Assembly (NCBI GenBank): GCA_963848355.1
Contig: CAWKDG010000001.1
Span: 918,727-982,726 of the forward strand
Source of the DNA: CAWKDG01 sp963848355
GTDB taxonomy: Bacteria > Actinomycetota > Acidimicrobiia > Acidimicrobiales > UBA8190
DNA: 64,000 nt
Direction of reading: 5' to 3'
Shown here: one piece after another, positions 34,557 through 43,244 of the stretch
How the letters are laid out: each line of letters opens with the position of its first letter
Position numbering within the stretch: position 1 is the stretch's first letter
Program-made: the position numbers and the translations under genes
The notes under the pieces: model-generated
What the model was told of the DNA's origin: nothing
Database searches by the model: none
Seen by the model: only the letters and a program-made list of their open reading frames with translations

Positions 34557-36014
34557 CTATGCCGGCGCAGGCCGTCCGAACCACGCGGTCAGCGCGTCGG
34601 GGAGCGCCGGATCGGTGAGGCCTCCCACCCAGGCGACATGACCGTCGGGCCGGATCAACACGGCCGTGGGAGCGATGACCTCGCCGAGCACGGGGAGCTC
34701 CCACGCCCCGACATGCACAGCGTCGACCTGCTGCACCTGTGCCGCCCACGGCGTCATGTCGAACCCCCCGGGCTCACCGAGGTTCAGCAGCACGGGCCGG
34801 GCGCGGTGCAGCAAGGTGAACATGCGAAGCGGGCCGCTGGCGATGACCAGGTCCAGATCGGGCATACGGCGCCCACACAGCGGATGTCCGTCCCCGACGT
34901 CGTAATGGATATCCAGACCACAGATCATGCCGGCGATCTGCTTGCGAGGCTCGTCCATTCTCAGCAGGCCAGTCATCATGTCGCGCAATGCCTCGGTACG
35001 CGCGTCAGTGCCGCTGAGCGCCCTCTGCGCCATGGTGTTGCTCAGCACGCGGGCGGCGACCGGGTGCCGCTCGGCGTGGTAGGTGTCCAGGAGGCCGTCT
35101 GGTGATGTCCCGTTGACCACCTGGGCCAGCTTCCATCCGAGGTTCACGGCATCCTGCACACCGATGTTGAGGCCCTGTCCACCTTGCGGAGAATGCACGT
35201 GTGCGGCGTCGCCCGCGAGCAGCACACGTCCCCTGCGGTAGGTCGTTGCCTGCCGGGTCATGTCGGTGAAACGGGAGATCCAGAGAGGGCTGTGCACCCC
35301 GTGGTCCGTTCCGTCGACGCGAATCAGCGCGGCGCGGAGATCCTCCAGGGTGGGGTCATCGGTGCGGTCCGCGTCCGGTTCGATCAAGGTGACGCCCACC
35401 CGTCCTCCTTCCGCCGGGCCGACGCCACCACCGCCACGCAAGCCGAACTCCGGCTGTTCGTCCATCTCGACCTCGGCATGGATCCAGCACGTTGTCGGAT
35501 CCCAGCCCGCGAAGTCGATGCCGGCTGCCTTGCGCACAATGCTTCGGGCACCGTCGCAACCAACCAGATACTGCGCCCTCAGTGATGTGTCGTCAGAGAG
35601 CGCGATGTCGACCCCGCTGTCATCCTGCGTGAATCCCGTGACCTGGCGCTGACGCAGGATGGGAACACCGAGCTCATCGATCCAGCCGGACATGATGCGC
35701 TCAAAATGGCTCTGCGACAGCGCCATCCCGTAGTTGTGCCGGGTGGGGAAATCGCTGATGTCCATCGGCACTCCGGCGAATGCCTGTACCTGCATCGCCT
35801 TCCCCTCAGCGAGAAAGCGGTCGACGACACCACGCTGATCGAGCAGTTCGATGGTGCGGGAGTGCAGACCTCTCGAGCGCGAGCTTTCAAGCTCGAAGCT
35901 GGGTCGTCGCTCGACGATGAGGACGTCGGTCCCCGCCAATGTCAGCTCCGCCGCCAGCATCAGCCCGGTCGGACCTCCGCCAGCGATCACCACGGCCGGG
36001 TCGTTCATGGCCAC
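34557..36014 (-). CDS. class A FAD-dependent monooxygenase (aromatic hydroxylase/Rox-like)
   Basis: 485 residues. Motifs of group A flavin hydroxylases are complete: GGGPTGLMLAAELTLAG near residue 12, the DG motif YLVGCDGARSIVRK, and GRVLLAGDAAHVHSPQGGQG for FAD. The C-terminal 130 residues form the thioredoxin-like domain seen in PgaE, phenol hydroxylase and rifampicin monooxygenases. It probably hydroxylates a phenolic or polyketide compound using NAD(P)H. It follows the MarR gene by 150 bp on the same strand and is a likely target of that regulator. Confidence 0.88.
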   Translation of the reverse strand: MAMNDPAVVIAGGGPTGLMLAAELTLAGTDVLIVERRPSFELESSRSRGLHSRTIELLDQRGVVDRFLAEGKAMQVQAFAGVPMDISDFPTRHNYGMALSQSHFERIMSGWIDELGVPILRQRQVTGFTQDDSGVDIALSDDTSLRAQYLVGCDGARSIVRKAAGIDFAGWDPTTCWIHAEVEMDEQPEFGLRGGGGVGPAEGGRVGVTLIEPDADRTDDPTLEDLRAALIRVDGTDHGVHSPLWISRFTDMTRQATTYRRGRVLLAGDAAHVHSPQGGQGLNIGVQDAVNLGWKLAQVVNGTSPDGLLDTYHAERHPVAARVLSNTMAQRALSGTDARTEALRDMMTGLLRMDEPRKQIAGMICGLDIHYDVGDGHPLCGRRMPDLDLVIASGPLRMFTLLHRARPVLLNLGEPGGFDMTPWAAQVQQVDAVHVGAWELPVLGEVIAPTAVLIRPDGHVAWVGGLTDPALPDALTAWFGRPAPA

Positions 36015-36164
36015 ACTCCGGACGACGTCTCACGCATCTCGCCGTTCCCTTCACAGGTTCTGTCCTGGCCCGCTGATCTCACGGCAAGCATTGTCAGCAC
36101 ATCCGAGGTCCTTGCGGGAAGTCCCCCTCCTCGCGATATGCTTCTGGCAGCGGGGGCGTTGGTG

Positions 36165-36593
36165 TTAAATGCTCCGCGCCAACCGCTCGATCAGCGGCGC
36201 GATCGCAGTCAGTTGTCTCAGCTCTGAGTGCGTGAACCCAGTGGAGAGTGCCTCCACCAGTCGTCCCGTCCGTACGCTGCGGAGCGCCCGGAACCCCGGT
36301 TCGGTCACGGATACGAAGACCCGTCTACCGTCGTCGGGATCAGAATGTCGCTCGACAAGGCCTCTCCTCTCGAGTGCTCCGAGCGTGGCTCCCATGGATT
36401 GCGGGCTGATCTGCTCGAACCTGGCGAGGGCGCTCGCCGTGGTGGGACCGTCGCGATCCAGGCGCGCCAACGCCGAGCGCTCAGGCCACGAGAGTTCGCC
36501 GTCTGCCTGTGCCAGACGCAGCCGTCGCGTGAGGAGGCCAATGCTCACCCCGAGGGCGGCGGCAACGTCGTCGGCGTCCGGGTTCTCAGTCAT
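36165..36593 (-). CDS. MarR-family transcriptional regulator
   Basis: 142 residues. The winged helix is clear: LSWPERSALARLDRDGPTTA, ARFEQISPQSMGATLGALER (recognition helix) and GLVERHSDPDDGRRVFVSVT (wing). MarR proteins are dimeric repressors released by small phenolic ligands. It is encoded just upstream of a flavin monooxygenase gene, and its own start is preceded by inverted repeats at 36598-36625, which suggests autoregulation and control of the monooxygenase. ATG 36593 is used. Confidence 0.9.
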   Translation of the reverse strand: MTENPDADDVAAALGVSIGLLTRRLRLAQADGELSWPERSALARLDRDGPTTASALARFEQISPQSMGATLGALERRGLVERHSDPDDGRRVFVSVTEPGFRALRSVRTGRLVEALSTGFTHSELRQLTAIAPLIERLARSI

Positions 36594-36596
36594 TTA

Positions 36597-36625
36597 GTAA
36601 GTCTAGCCTTATAAGTCTACCTTAT
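36597..36625. promoter_or_regulatory. candidate MarR operator
   Basis: Two near-identical 14-bp units follow each other. TAAGTCTAGCCTTA (36598-36611) has TAAG/CTTA arms, and ATAAGTCTACCTTAT (36611-36625) has ATAAG/CTTAT arms around five bases. They are AT-rich in a GC-rich genome and lie 4 bp upstream of the MarR start codon, so a bound dimer would block its translation start or promoter. Confidence 0.6.
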
Positions 36626-36741
36626 CGCTGACCACGACCGCCCTGGCGGCGGCGCCCACGCCTGCGGTCCCGAGGACCCGAATCGGTCTCATGCCACCTC
36701 GAGGTATGAGCCCGGGGACGACCAGTCCCGTGACGCGAAGG

Positions 36742-36767
36742 GAGACCGGCCCCTGGGAACCGGTCTC
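36742..36767. other. stem-loop in a 440-bp gap
   Basis: GAGACCGG (36742-36749) pairs perfectly with CCGGTCTC (36760-36767) across a ten-base loop. It lies in the 36626-37040 gap, which also has a doubled GACCGGGGGC near 36871-36900. I see no convincing gene there; the 98-codon open frame over it lacks any recognisable domain. It may be a terminator or part of an untranslated RNA. Confidence 0.35.
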
Positions 36768-37040
36768 ACTTCAGCGGTCACCGCGCCAGCCTTGGGTTCA
36801 CCCGGGGTTCGCCTCGGCGTGGCGGGGTGATGATACGGGAGTGTCTCTAGGGACGCAAGCGACTTCTGGGGAGACCGGGGGCACTGAGGCGACCGGGGGC
36901 CACCATGCGTGGGTGGCGACGGACGAGCAAGGTCACCTTAATAGCGGGACGACTGTGCGAACACACGACATGCGGACAAAGGAGTGAGCCCAGAGAGCGA
37001 CCAACGATCACGTACACCGCCTTTGAGACGACGGCCCGCG

Positions 37041-37577
37041 TCAGATCATCACTCGCCGATAGGGATAGATGACCCCCGCTACACGCGTCGGTCGACGGAC
37101 TTTGGACCTGACCGCGACCCACACCGCAGACAGCCTCACCTCCACCGGGCCATGCAGCGGGCAGGTGGCCGAGAACCAGATTCTTGTCGGAGCCCGCTCG
37201 AAGTCCCGGACGAGCGGAAAGCGCCCGACCCAGTATCCATCTTCCTCTTTTCTCGGCTCGTCCTCTTGATCCTCGGACTGACTTCCCCCGAGCCAGGTGA
37301 CGAACGCCGGATGCCGAGGGTCATCGACCGGCAAGTCGACGCGCCCCACCATCCGACCGCACTCACGGCCCGGACACACGACGTGCACGATGGTTCGGTG
37401 CCGCGGGGGCGTCCGATAGCGGGCTTCGGCGGGGTGCAGGGTCAGTTCGCTCCACGCCCAACGCCGATCTGCTACCGGCGAGCCGTCCTTCTCCAGTGGC
37501 ACCAGCCAGTCGCTGTCGCGGCTCACAGCGATGAGCCCGTCGAGCCGGCGTCTGCCCAGGTGGTCACACGCTTTCAT
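37041..37577 (-). CDS. protein of unknown function with a Cys cluster
   Basis: 178 residues from ATG 37577. It contains VVCPGRECGRMVGRV and a later FSATCPLHGPVEV, so CxxxxC plus CxxH could bind zinc. The rest is rich in Trp and Arg (SDWLVPLEKDGS, ADRRWAWSELTL). No family recognised. The opposite strand has a long open frame too, but the - strand has the more protein-like composition. It stands alone. Confidence 0.6.
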   Translation of the reverse strand: MKACDHLGRRRLDGLIAVSRDSDWLVPLEKDGSPVADRRWAWSELTLHPAEARYRTPPRHRTIVHVVCPGRECGRMVGRVDLPVDDPRHPAFVTWLGGSQSEDQEDEPRKEEDGYWVGRFPLVRDFERAPTRIWFSATCPLHGPVEVRLSAVWVAVRSKVRRPTRVAGVIYPYRRVMI

Positions 37578-37725
37578 CGGAGCGGGGGCCCAGGCGGCTT
37601 GAGTCGTCCAGCACAGAGGAATCTCAAATTTCGCTGCACGAGGCAGAGACCCTCTTCGGGCGGCGTGGTGCCCACCAGCTCTCCTCCGGTTCTTGGACCT
37701 CCGGGACCGCCGCGCCTGGGCTGGT

Positions 37726-38566
37726 TTACGCCTTGTGCCCGGCCGCCCAGAAGGAGGTCAAAGCACAGAAGAACCGTCCGGTGAGGCTGGCCCGATGCAG
37801 ATCGGCGAGCCACGACTCGGCTTCTGGTTCGGTCACCAGCCCAGTGGCGACCGCCTTAGAGGCCGCTGCTGCCAGTCCGAATGCTCGCTTCGAGTGCTCG
37901 AACTCGGTGTGCACGACGACTCCGGCGGCAAGAGTGACGCCCACGAATCCGTGCGCGGTCAAGAGTCCCCGTAGACGTCGACCGATTCTCGGGTGCGGGT
38001 GGCGTGTCATGTGACCGCGCCAGATCACCGAGCTCAGATCGGCATCGGAACCCTCGATGACAAGTGTCTCCCAGTCCGGCTCGACAAGGGCTGCCCGGCC
38101 GCCATCGTCGAGCACTCTGGCGATCTCAGCCATGGCCCGGTCCGGATCGTCCAAATGTTGCAATGTACGCTCAGCCCGGCAGGCGTCGAAACTCTGCGCT
38201 GCAAAGGGCAGGTTCGCCCACCCGAAAAGATACCTGTGGCACATGATCGTGGCGCTTCGACGCCTCCGTGATCATGGCGCGCGAGCAATCCAGCCCGACC
38301 GCTTCGCCGTTCGGACCGACCAGTGAGGCCATGGCGACGACGTCCTCCCCGGTTCCACACCCGACGTCGAGCGCCCGCTGTCCGCTCTCCAGATGCAGCT
38401 GCCGCAGGCTCCACTCTTTTGATTCGGCAACGACAGGTTGTCGCCGGGCCGCATCGAGGTAGTCGATGAGGTATTGGGACCCTCCGGAGGCGTCGACGTC
38501 ACTAAATCCCGTCCTGTCGCTACCGGTCTTCGCCACGAAGACGGAGGCTACTGTGGTACTCGACAT
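37726..38566 (-). pseudogene. class I SAM methyltransferase broken by a frameshift
   Basis: The first 110 residues start at ATG 38566. They contain the SAM motif RALDVGCGTGEDVVAMA and then GLDCSRAMITEASKR. The second part (ANLPFAAQSFDACRAERTLQ, ARVLDDGGRAALVEPDW) is in a different frame. The switch is near 38213-38222, around VSFRVG and ANLPFA, where one or two bases are off. Both halves align with the usual UbiE-like methyltransferase order and nothing else is missing. It is either a young pseudogene or a sequencing error. About 280 residues if repaired. Confidence 0.8.
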
Positions 38567-38702
38567 CCGGCGTACTTGTCCACCGTCGCCGGTTCCCTGT
38601 CACCGAATACCGACACGATGGTCACATTCCCGTTGACCCGATCGCCCATCCGGCCATCCGAGCATTGTCGGCCGTCCGTGGCCGACGGTCTCCACCGCTT
38701 GT

Positions 38703-39959
38703 CTACGTAGGCTCGCTGGGGTCAAGGACGGTGGTCATGCCCACGGTCCACCTCAGCGCCTCCACCGCTGCGGCCCGAAGTGCTGTCTCGGGTAGGGAAC
38801 AGCGGATGGCCCGCTCGGGATGGCCCAGTTGGTAGTCGGCGACATCGGAGATGAGATGACCCAGGAGACCCTCGCCACGCAGAACGGCGCCGCGGAGCTC
38901 GGCATCGAGAGGCAGTGTCCCGACGATTCTCTCAGCCGACATCGACAGGACGATGTCGAGGGCGGACAACAGACCTGCGGTATACCCCGTGTCGGGCTGG
39001 CAACCTGCCGCCGCCGCCAACAACTCGCTCATCCGGGCCCTGATCAATACCGTGGCGATCGCCTCTTCCGATGCAGAACTGTCCTTGTTGAGCAGGAGCA
39101 GCGCCACCCAGCTCTGCAGGCGGCGCCAGCCCACCACTATCAGGGCTTCCCGGAGTGTGCGGATGGTCCGCTTCATTCCGCTGGCAGCTCCGACACCGGC
39201 CAGTTGCAGTAGCTGAAACGACATGGCCGGATCGCTCCGGATGACGTCCTCGATGATGGTGATGGGACATTCGGCGTCGAGGAGCCGGGCCGCCACACGC
39301 AGCCCGGCTAGACGTCCGGGAATGAGTGGTCCGCCAGACACCTCATGCGGATGAGCGAGGAGGTAACCCTGAAAGGAGTCGAATCCGAGCACTTCGCACA
39401 TGCCCAGTGTGGCCGGAGTATCGACATTCTGGGCGATGACGTCGACATTGAAACTGCGGCATCTCGCCACGAGTTCCGTGAGCCGTTCGCGATCATCGGT
39501 CTGAGTGTTGATCTTCACGATCGATGCGAGCGCGAGCAGATCCTCAGCGCCGTCGATATCTTGCAAATCGTCGATGGCCACCGTGTAACCGTCGTCGATC
39601 AATCGCCGACATCCCGCCAAGCCGGTCCGGTCGCCGATCAGGGCTTGACCGACCTCGATCACGACTCGGTCGGGTGGGGCGTGGACGGGAGCCTCTCCAA
39701 GAAGAATGGACGTCGTCGCGTTGCAGAACGCCCTTTTCGTTCCGACCAGCGATCCGATGTCGTCGGAAGCCGAACCGAGGAGTCCCTCCGGCGTCAGGTT
39801 TCCCCCGTCTTCCTCACGAAGGACGTGTCCCGGCGCATCGAGACGGCGGAAGAGAAGCTCGTATCCTGTCACGGACAGATCGGGATCGAAAATGGGCTGG
39901 CGCCCGATCAACGTTTCGGCAACTCCCACCAACGGTCGCTCCTTCCCGGCGTACGCCAC
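38703..39959 (-). CDS. EAL-like/HDOD two-domain signalling protein
   Basis: 418 residues. The N-terminal half is a degenerate EAL domain of the YuxH type: IGRQPIFDPDLSVTGYELLFR (the EAL triplet is ELL), TVAIDDLQDIDGAED and VKINTQ. The C-terminal half is an HDOD domain (LLDAECPITIIEDVIRSDPAMSFQLLQLA, TIRTLREALIVVGWRRLQSW). Such proteins usually do not cleave cyclic-di-GMP but bind it or act as signalling scaffolds. It is monocistronic. Confidence 0.88.
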   Translation of the reverse strand: MAYAGKERPLVGVAETLIGRQPIFDPDLSVTGYELLFRRLDAPGHVLREEDGGNLTPEGLLGSASDDIGSLVGTKRAFCNATTSILLGEAPVHAPPDRVVIEVGQALIGDRTGLAGCRRLIDDGYTVAIDDLQDIDGAEDLLALASIVKINTQTDDRERLTELVARCRSFNVDVIAQNVDTPATLGMCEVLGFDSFQGYLLAHPHEVSGGPLIPGRLAGLRVAARLLDAECPITIIEDVIRSDPAMSFQLLQLAGVGAASGMKRTIRTLREALIVVGWRRLQSWVALLLLNKDSSASEEAIATVLIRARMSELLAAAAGCQPDTGYTAGLLSALDIVLSMSAERIVGTLPLDAELRGAVLRGEGLLGHLISDVADYQLGHPERAIRCSLPETALRAAAVEALRWTVGMTTVLDPSEPT

Positions 39960-40009
39960 ACACTACTGAGGAGAACCGATGATGTGGTGGTACTCGAGAC
40001 GCGGGATCG

Positions 40010-40399
40010 CTACAGGTGAAGGGTCGAGTCACCCGCATTGCCGGTGGAGAGGCGAGCTGTTCCCTGCTTGGCGTATCGCTGGGCCAGCTGTCGCGAGAAG
40101 CCCCATAGGCGCGCCACCTCGTTGATGTTCACACCTTCCTCCAGACAGAGACAGATGAGGGTCGTTCGCAGTCGTTGTCGGGCTTGGTCGATCCGGACCA
40201 TCTCCCGGGCCACCTCGTCGCGCAAACCGGGCAGATCCATTGCGGCCAACGCACGCGACGCCGGCACCCCACGTTCGAGCTTCCGCTTCAGCCCCCGATA
40301 GGCCCGTTGAAAGTGCTTCTGGGCCTGGTGGAGGGCTTCGAGGTCGGCGTCCAACGCTCCAACGGCCTCGATCGCCTGCTCGCGCTTGCCCACCGACAC
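40010..40399 (-). CDS. small helix-turn-helix protein of unknown family
   Basis: 129 residues, mostly helical. A long N-terminal helical region (REQAIEAVGALDADLEALHQ) is followed by a C-terminal HTH, NINEVARLWGFSRQLAQRYA, near residues 92-111. It looks like a DNA-binding protein. An inverted repeat lies 18 bp upstream of its start (40417-40435) and could be its own operator. It is divergent from the DUF3892 gene. Confidence 0.65.
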   Translation of the reverse strand: MSVGKREQAIEAVGALDADLEALHQAQKHFQRAYRGLKRKLERGVPASRALAAMDLPGLRDEVAREMVRIDQARQRLRTTLICLCLEEGVNINEVARLWGFSRQLAQRYAKQGTARLSTGNAGDSTLHL

Positions 40400-40416
40400 A
40401 CGGTATATTTGCTACT

Positions 40417-40435
40417 CACTGTTGCACCCACAGTG
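40417..40435. promoter_or_regulatory. inverted repeat upstream of the HTH gene
   Basis: CACTGT and ACAGTG are perfect six-base arms with a seven-base spacer, 18 bp from the HTH gene's start codon and 160 bp from the DUF3892 start. The surrounding 195-bp gap is AT-richer than the genes. It is a candidate autoregulatory operator. Confidence 0.45.
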
Positions 40436-40594
40436 CCTCTGAACTGGGAAAACATACTCGATCGGAGCACATTATGCACCTTTGGCGTTGTCTCACCATC
40501 TCGGCAGAAGGGCGCACCCCGACACTCCAACGAACGGAGGCTGAACCGTGGCGCAATCCAGACATCTCGTCAGGGACGTAGAGCGACCCGATCC

Positions 40595-40879
40595 ATGACG
40601 ACCTACACCGTCACCGGGGTCCGAAAGGTGCTCTCAGAAGACTTCACCCACCGCCACGTCGAGGGCGTCTGTACCGACGACCGCGCCCACCACAACCTTG
40701 GCACCGTCATCGCCAGTATCAATGCCGGCGATACCTGGAGAACGAAGGCGGGCCGTTACGAGGAGACGATCAAGGTCACGAGCGAGTGTCCGGCGCCGGG
40801 GTGCACCGTGGCCCCCTATATCGAGACCAATCCCAGGAGTCCCAGGAAGGACAACCTGGAGAGGCTCGATCCCTGCTAG
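40595..40879 (+). CDS. DUF3892 protein
   Basis: 94 residues from ATG 40595. The family pattern is plain: YTVTGVRKV at the start, HRHVEGVCTDD, VIASINAGDTWRTKAG, then SECPAPGCTVAPYIETNP and DNLERLDPC. Cys residues at CPAPGC and the terminal Cys are family hallmarks. Function is unknown; the family is small and widespread. The longer open frame starting at 40175 runs over the HTH gene and is not real. Confidence 0.85.
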   Translation: MTTYTVTGVRKVLSEDFTHRHVEGVCTDDRAHHNLGTVIASINAGDTWRTKAGRYEETIKVTSECPAPGCTVAPYIETNPRSPRKDNLERLDPC

Positions 40880-40951
40880 AGGCAGAGGCGATGACGTTGC
40901 ACACCGTTCATCCCAAGTTCGGTCGTCCGTTACACGATGGTCACCAGCCGT

Positions 40952-41155
40952 TTACTCGGACCGCGTAGCTTGGGGCCCGACGTCCCCGTGCGCGTCCTCG
41001 GGGGCAGTCAGAGGCGGGGCCTGCGGACCGGCCCAGGGCAAGATGTCCGGGCCGCGTTCGCGGGGAGTCCAGAACGGATCCCCCGGTCGTGTTCGTTCCA
41101 CATCCTCAACAGTGACGATGGCGTATCCAGACTGGGGCAGGTGAAAATGGCGCAT
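40952..41155 (-). CDS. possible small protein, unknown
   Basis: 67 residues from ATG 41155: MRHFHLPQSGYAIVTVEDVE, then proline-rich GDPFWTPRERGPDILPW. The first 20 residues look protein-like, but there is no domain and only a weak ribosome site. A + strand frame overlaps it. It fills an otherwise empty 390-bp gap; treat as tentative. Confidence 0.3.
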   Translation of the reverse strand: MRHFHLPQSGYAIVTVEDVERTRPGDPFWTPRERGPDILPWAGPQAPPLTAPEDAHGDVGPQATRSE

Positions 41156-41270
41156 GATCCGACCCCGTCCCCATGAAGTGGTGGCCCAGGTGATTGCCGG
41201 TGGAATCCCTCGATTCGGGGTCTCCGGGATCAGACCACGACGTGTACGACCCCGTTAGGCCTTCGGACCG

Positions 41271-41450
41271 ATGAGCGCGTGGACACATCCCATCTGCGAG
41301 GATTGCTTTGGCGTCCTGTACCCTCGCCGTCAACGGTACCGGGTGGTCGAGCCTGAGGCCGAGACGTGTTGCCGGTGCGCGACGGAGACGACGTCCGGGC
41401 TCTATGTCAGGTCCGATCCCGAACTCGTCGGCTGCTCGGGTCACGATTGA
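41271..41450 (+). CDS. 59-residue Cys-rich (zinc-ribbon-like) protein
   Basis: ATG 41271 to TGA 41448-41450 encodes 59 residues. It starts MSAWTHPICEDCFGVLYPRR, has CCRCATETTSGLYVR in the middle and ends VGCSGHD. CxxC and CCxC form a likely four-Cys zinc site. The W-x-HPIC..C and TSGLYVR-x-DP pattern recurs in small actinobacterial and phage proteins of unknown function as I recall them. No strong Shine-Dalgarno. It ends 20 bp before the convergent SDR gene. Confidence 0.65.
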   Translation: MSAWTHPICEDCFGVLYPRRQRYRVVEPEAETCCRCATETTSGLYVRSDPELVGCSGHD

Positions 41451-41469
41451 AATCGTCGCCGAGTCTCTG

Positions 41470-42387
41470 TCAGAGGTAGTAGTGATCCTGCTCGAGATCT
41501 TCGAGGAGGCCGAGGCCGGTCGGCTTCCATCCGAGCAGCTCCCTCGTGACGGCGGCGGTGGCGGGGCTGTCCAGGGCGACGAAGTGGCCAAGGTGGCCGA
41601 AGCGTTCGACGGCGTCGGCCGGGGACACTGACTCCGTCGGGATTCCGAGGCGCCGGCCCATGACGTCGGCGATCTCGCGAAAGGCGACGCCCTCGTCGCC
41701 TACGGCGTGCAGCACCGAGCCGGCGGGGGCGGCCTCGACAGCGAGGCGAGCCAGGCGGGCGGCGTCGGAGCGATGCACGGCCGGCCAGCGGTTGCTCCCA
41801 TCGCCCACGTACCCGGACACGCCCCGTTGGCGGGCGATGGCGACCAGGGTGGCCACGAACCCGTGGTCGCCGTCTCCGTGGACCGTCGGGGGGAAACGCA
41901 GCACTGACGAGCGGACGCCTATGCCCCTGAGCGACAGGCAGAGCAGGGCGGTGGCCGACCGGCGTCCCGCCGGGTTGGCCCGAACCTCGGCGTCCGCTAC
42001 CAGTCCGTCGCTCTCGGTCGCCACCCGACAGGCGGTCAGCCCGAGCATGCCCGAGGCGAGGACGAAGGGGCGGTCGGAGTCGGCCAGGGTCGCGCCCATG
42101 GCCTCCACAGCCCGCCGGTCGGCCGCCGCCGCAGCGGCGAAATTCCCGCCGAAGGCCACCTCGTGCTGAAACGCCAGGTGGATGACTCCGTCGGAGTCGG
42201 CGGCCGCCTTGGCCAGACCGTCGGGGTCATCGACGTCACCCCACTGAACGATGGCGCCGCTCGCCTCCAGCCGTTGCGCTGATGCCTCGGAACGGGCCAG
42301 GCCGACCACCTCGTGGCCGGCACCGAGCATTTCCGGCACGACGGCCGCGCCGATCCAACCCGATGCGCCGGTGACAAAGATTCTCAT
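41470..42387 (-). CDS. NAD(P)-dependent extended SDR (epimerase-like)
   Basis: 305 residues. The Rossmann start is MRIFVTGASGWIGAAVVPEM (TGxxGxxG). HLAFQHEVAFGGNF, VLRFPPTVHGDGDHGFV and WPAVHRSDAARL follow. The normal SDR YxxxK is not obvious, as in several atypical extended SDRs of this group. It probably reduces or isomerises a small metabolite. It is divergent from the TetR gene across an 82-bp intergenic region with repeated operator-like sites, so the TetR protein likely represses it. Confidence 0.85.
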   Translation of the reverse strand: MRIFVTGASGWIGAAVVPEMLGAGHEVVGLARSEASAQRLEASGAIVQWGDVDDPDGLAKAAADSDGVIHLAFQHEVAFGGNFAAAAAADRRAVEAMGATLADSDRPFVLASGMLGLTACRVATESDGLVADAEVRANPAGRRSATALLCLSLRGIGVRSSVLRFPPTVHGDGDHGFVATLVAIARQRGVSGYVGDGSNRWPAVHRSDAARLARLAVEAAPAGSVLHAVGDEGVAFREIADVMGRRLGIPTESVSPADAVERFGHLGHFVALDSPATAAVTRELLGWKPTGLGLLEDLEQDHYYL

Positions 42388-42413
42388 GGTGGGGACCTCC
42401 GGGGATCCATCTT

Positions 42414-42457
42414 GATGTCAGTGACTGCTATCACCCTAGGCGGGATGTCAGTGACTG
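42414..42457. promoter_or_regulatory. candidate TetR operators in the SDR-tetR divergent promoter
   Basis: GATGTCAGTGACTG occurs at 42414-42427 and 42444-42457, 30 bp apart. Each contains the palindrome CAGTGACTG (CAGT-G-ACTG). Each is followed a few bases later by CCTAGG-like sequence (CCCTAGGCGG, GCCTAGG). All lie between the two divergent start codons, as expected for a TetR repressor controlling both genes. Confidence 0.6.
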
Positions 42458-42469
42458 TCAACGCCTAGG

Positions 42470-43048
42470 ATGAGGGGCATGGGTCGATGGCAGCCGGACA
42501 GTCGCGGGCGGTTGCAGGAAGCGGCTCTGGCTCTGTACTCAGAGCGGGGATTCGACCAGACCACAGCCGCGCAGATCGCCACCCGGGCGGGGCTGACCGA
42601 GCGCACCTTCTTCCGGCACTTCGCCGACAAGCGGGAAGTGCTCTTCAGTGGATCCTCCCTCCTCCAGGAGCGGATCGTGGCCGGCGTGACCGGGGCGCCC
42701 CCGGAAGACGGGCCCCTCGACGCTGTCGCTCGTGGACTCGCCGCCGCTGCCGTCGTCCTCGGGGAGTTCCGCCGGGACCTGTCCCGCCAGCGGCACGCCG
42801 TCATCGCCGCCAACCCCGAGCTGCGGGAGCGGGAGTTGGCCAAACTGGCCGACTACGCCGCAGCAGTGGCAACGGCCCTGCACCAGAGGGGCGTCGGCGA
42901 GCCCCAAGCCAGGCTGGCTGCCGAGGCGGGCATGACGGTGTTCCGCGTCGCCGTGGAACGGTGGTCGAGCGCGCACGACGACCGGGACCTCGCCGACGTC
43001 ATGCGGGACTCCATGGCCGGACTGCGGGCGGTGGCCGGCGGCGGCTGA
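42470..43048 (+). CDS. TetR-family transcriptional regulator
   Basis: 192 residues. The N-terminal HTH is clear: GRLQEAALALYSERGFDQTT, AAQIATRAGLTERTFFRHFA and DKREVLF. The ligand domain is variable. It should repress its own gene and the divergent SDR gene through the repeats at 42414-42457, being released by an unknown ligand. ATG 42470 or 42479 could start it. Confidence 0.92.
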   Translation: MRGMGRWQPDSRGRLQEAALALYSERGFDQTTAAQIATRAGLTERTFFRHFADKREVLFSGSSLLQERIVAGVTGAPPEDGPLDAVARGLAAAAVVLGEFRRDLSRQRHAVIAANPELRERELAKLADYAAAVATALHQRGVGEPQARLAAEAGMTVFRVAVERWSSAHDDRDLADVMRDSMAGLRAVAGGG

Positions 43049-43244
43049 GCCAGACCTCGCCCTCCACTCGACGATGTCGGACGCCGACGTCGAGAGACAC
43101 GAAGTATCACCTACGGACAGGGAGGTGGTGTCCCGCTCGGAAAGTCGTTGGCACGGGTCGATAATCGAGGCAGCCAGAGTTGACTGGCCCTCACCAGAGA
43201 GGTCGGCCCGCCTTCACACACGCCGAAAAGCGGACACACGTCGG

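Noticed and set aside
36691..36987. 98-codon + strand frame in the gap after the MarR operator
   Set aside because: No ribosome site, no domain, and Gly/Thr-rich composition typical of chance frames.
37041..37784. Long + strand frame over the Cys-cluster gene
   Set aside because: Arg/Pro-rich shadow; the - strand frame has better composition and a possible metal site.
40937..41176. 79-codon + strand frame between the DUF3892 and zinc-ribbon-like genes
   Set aside because: No recognisable features; the opposite frame is slightly better and also only tentative.
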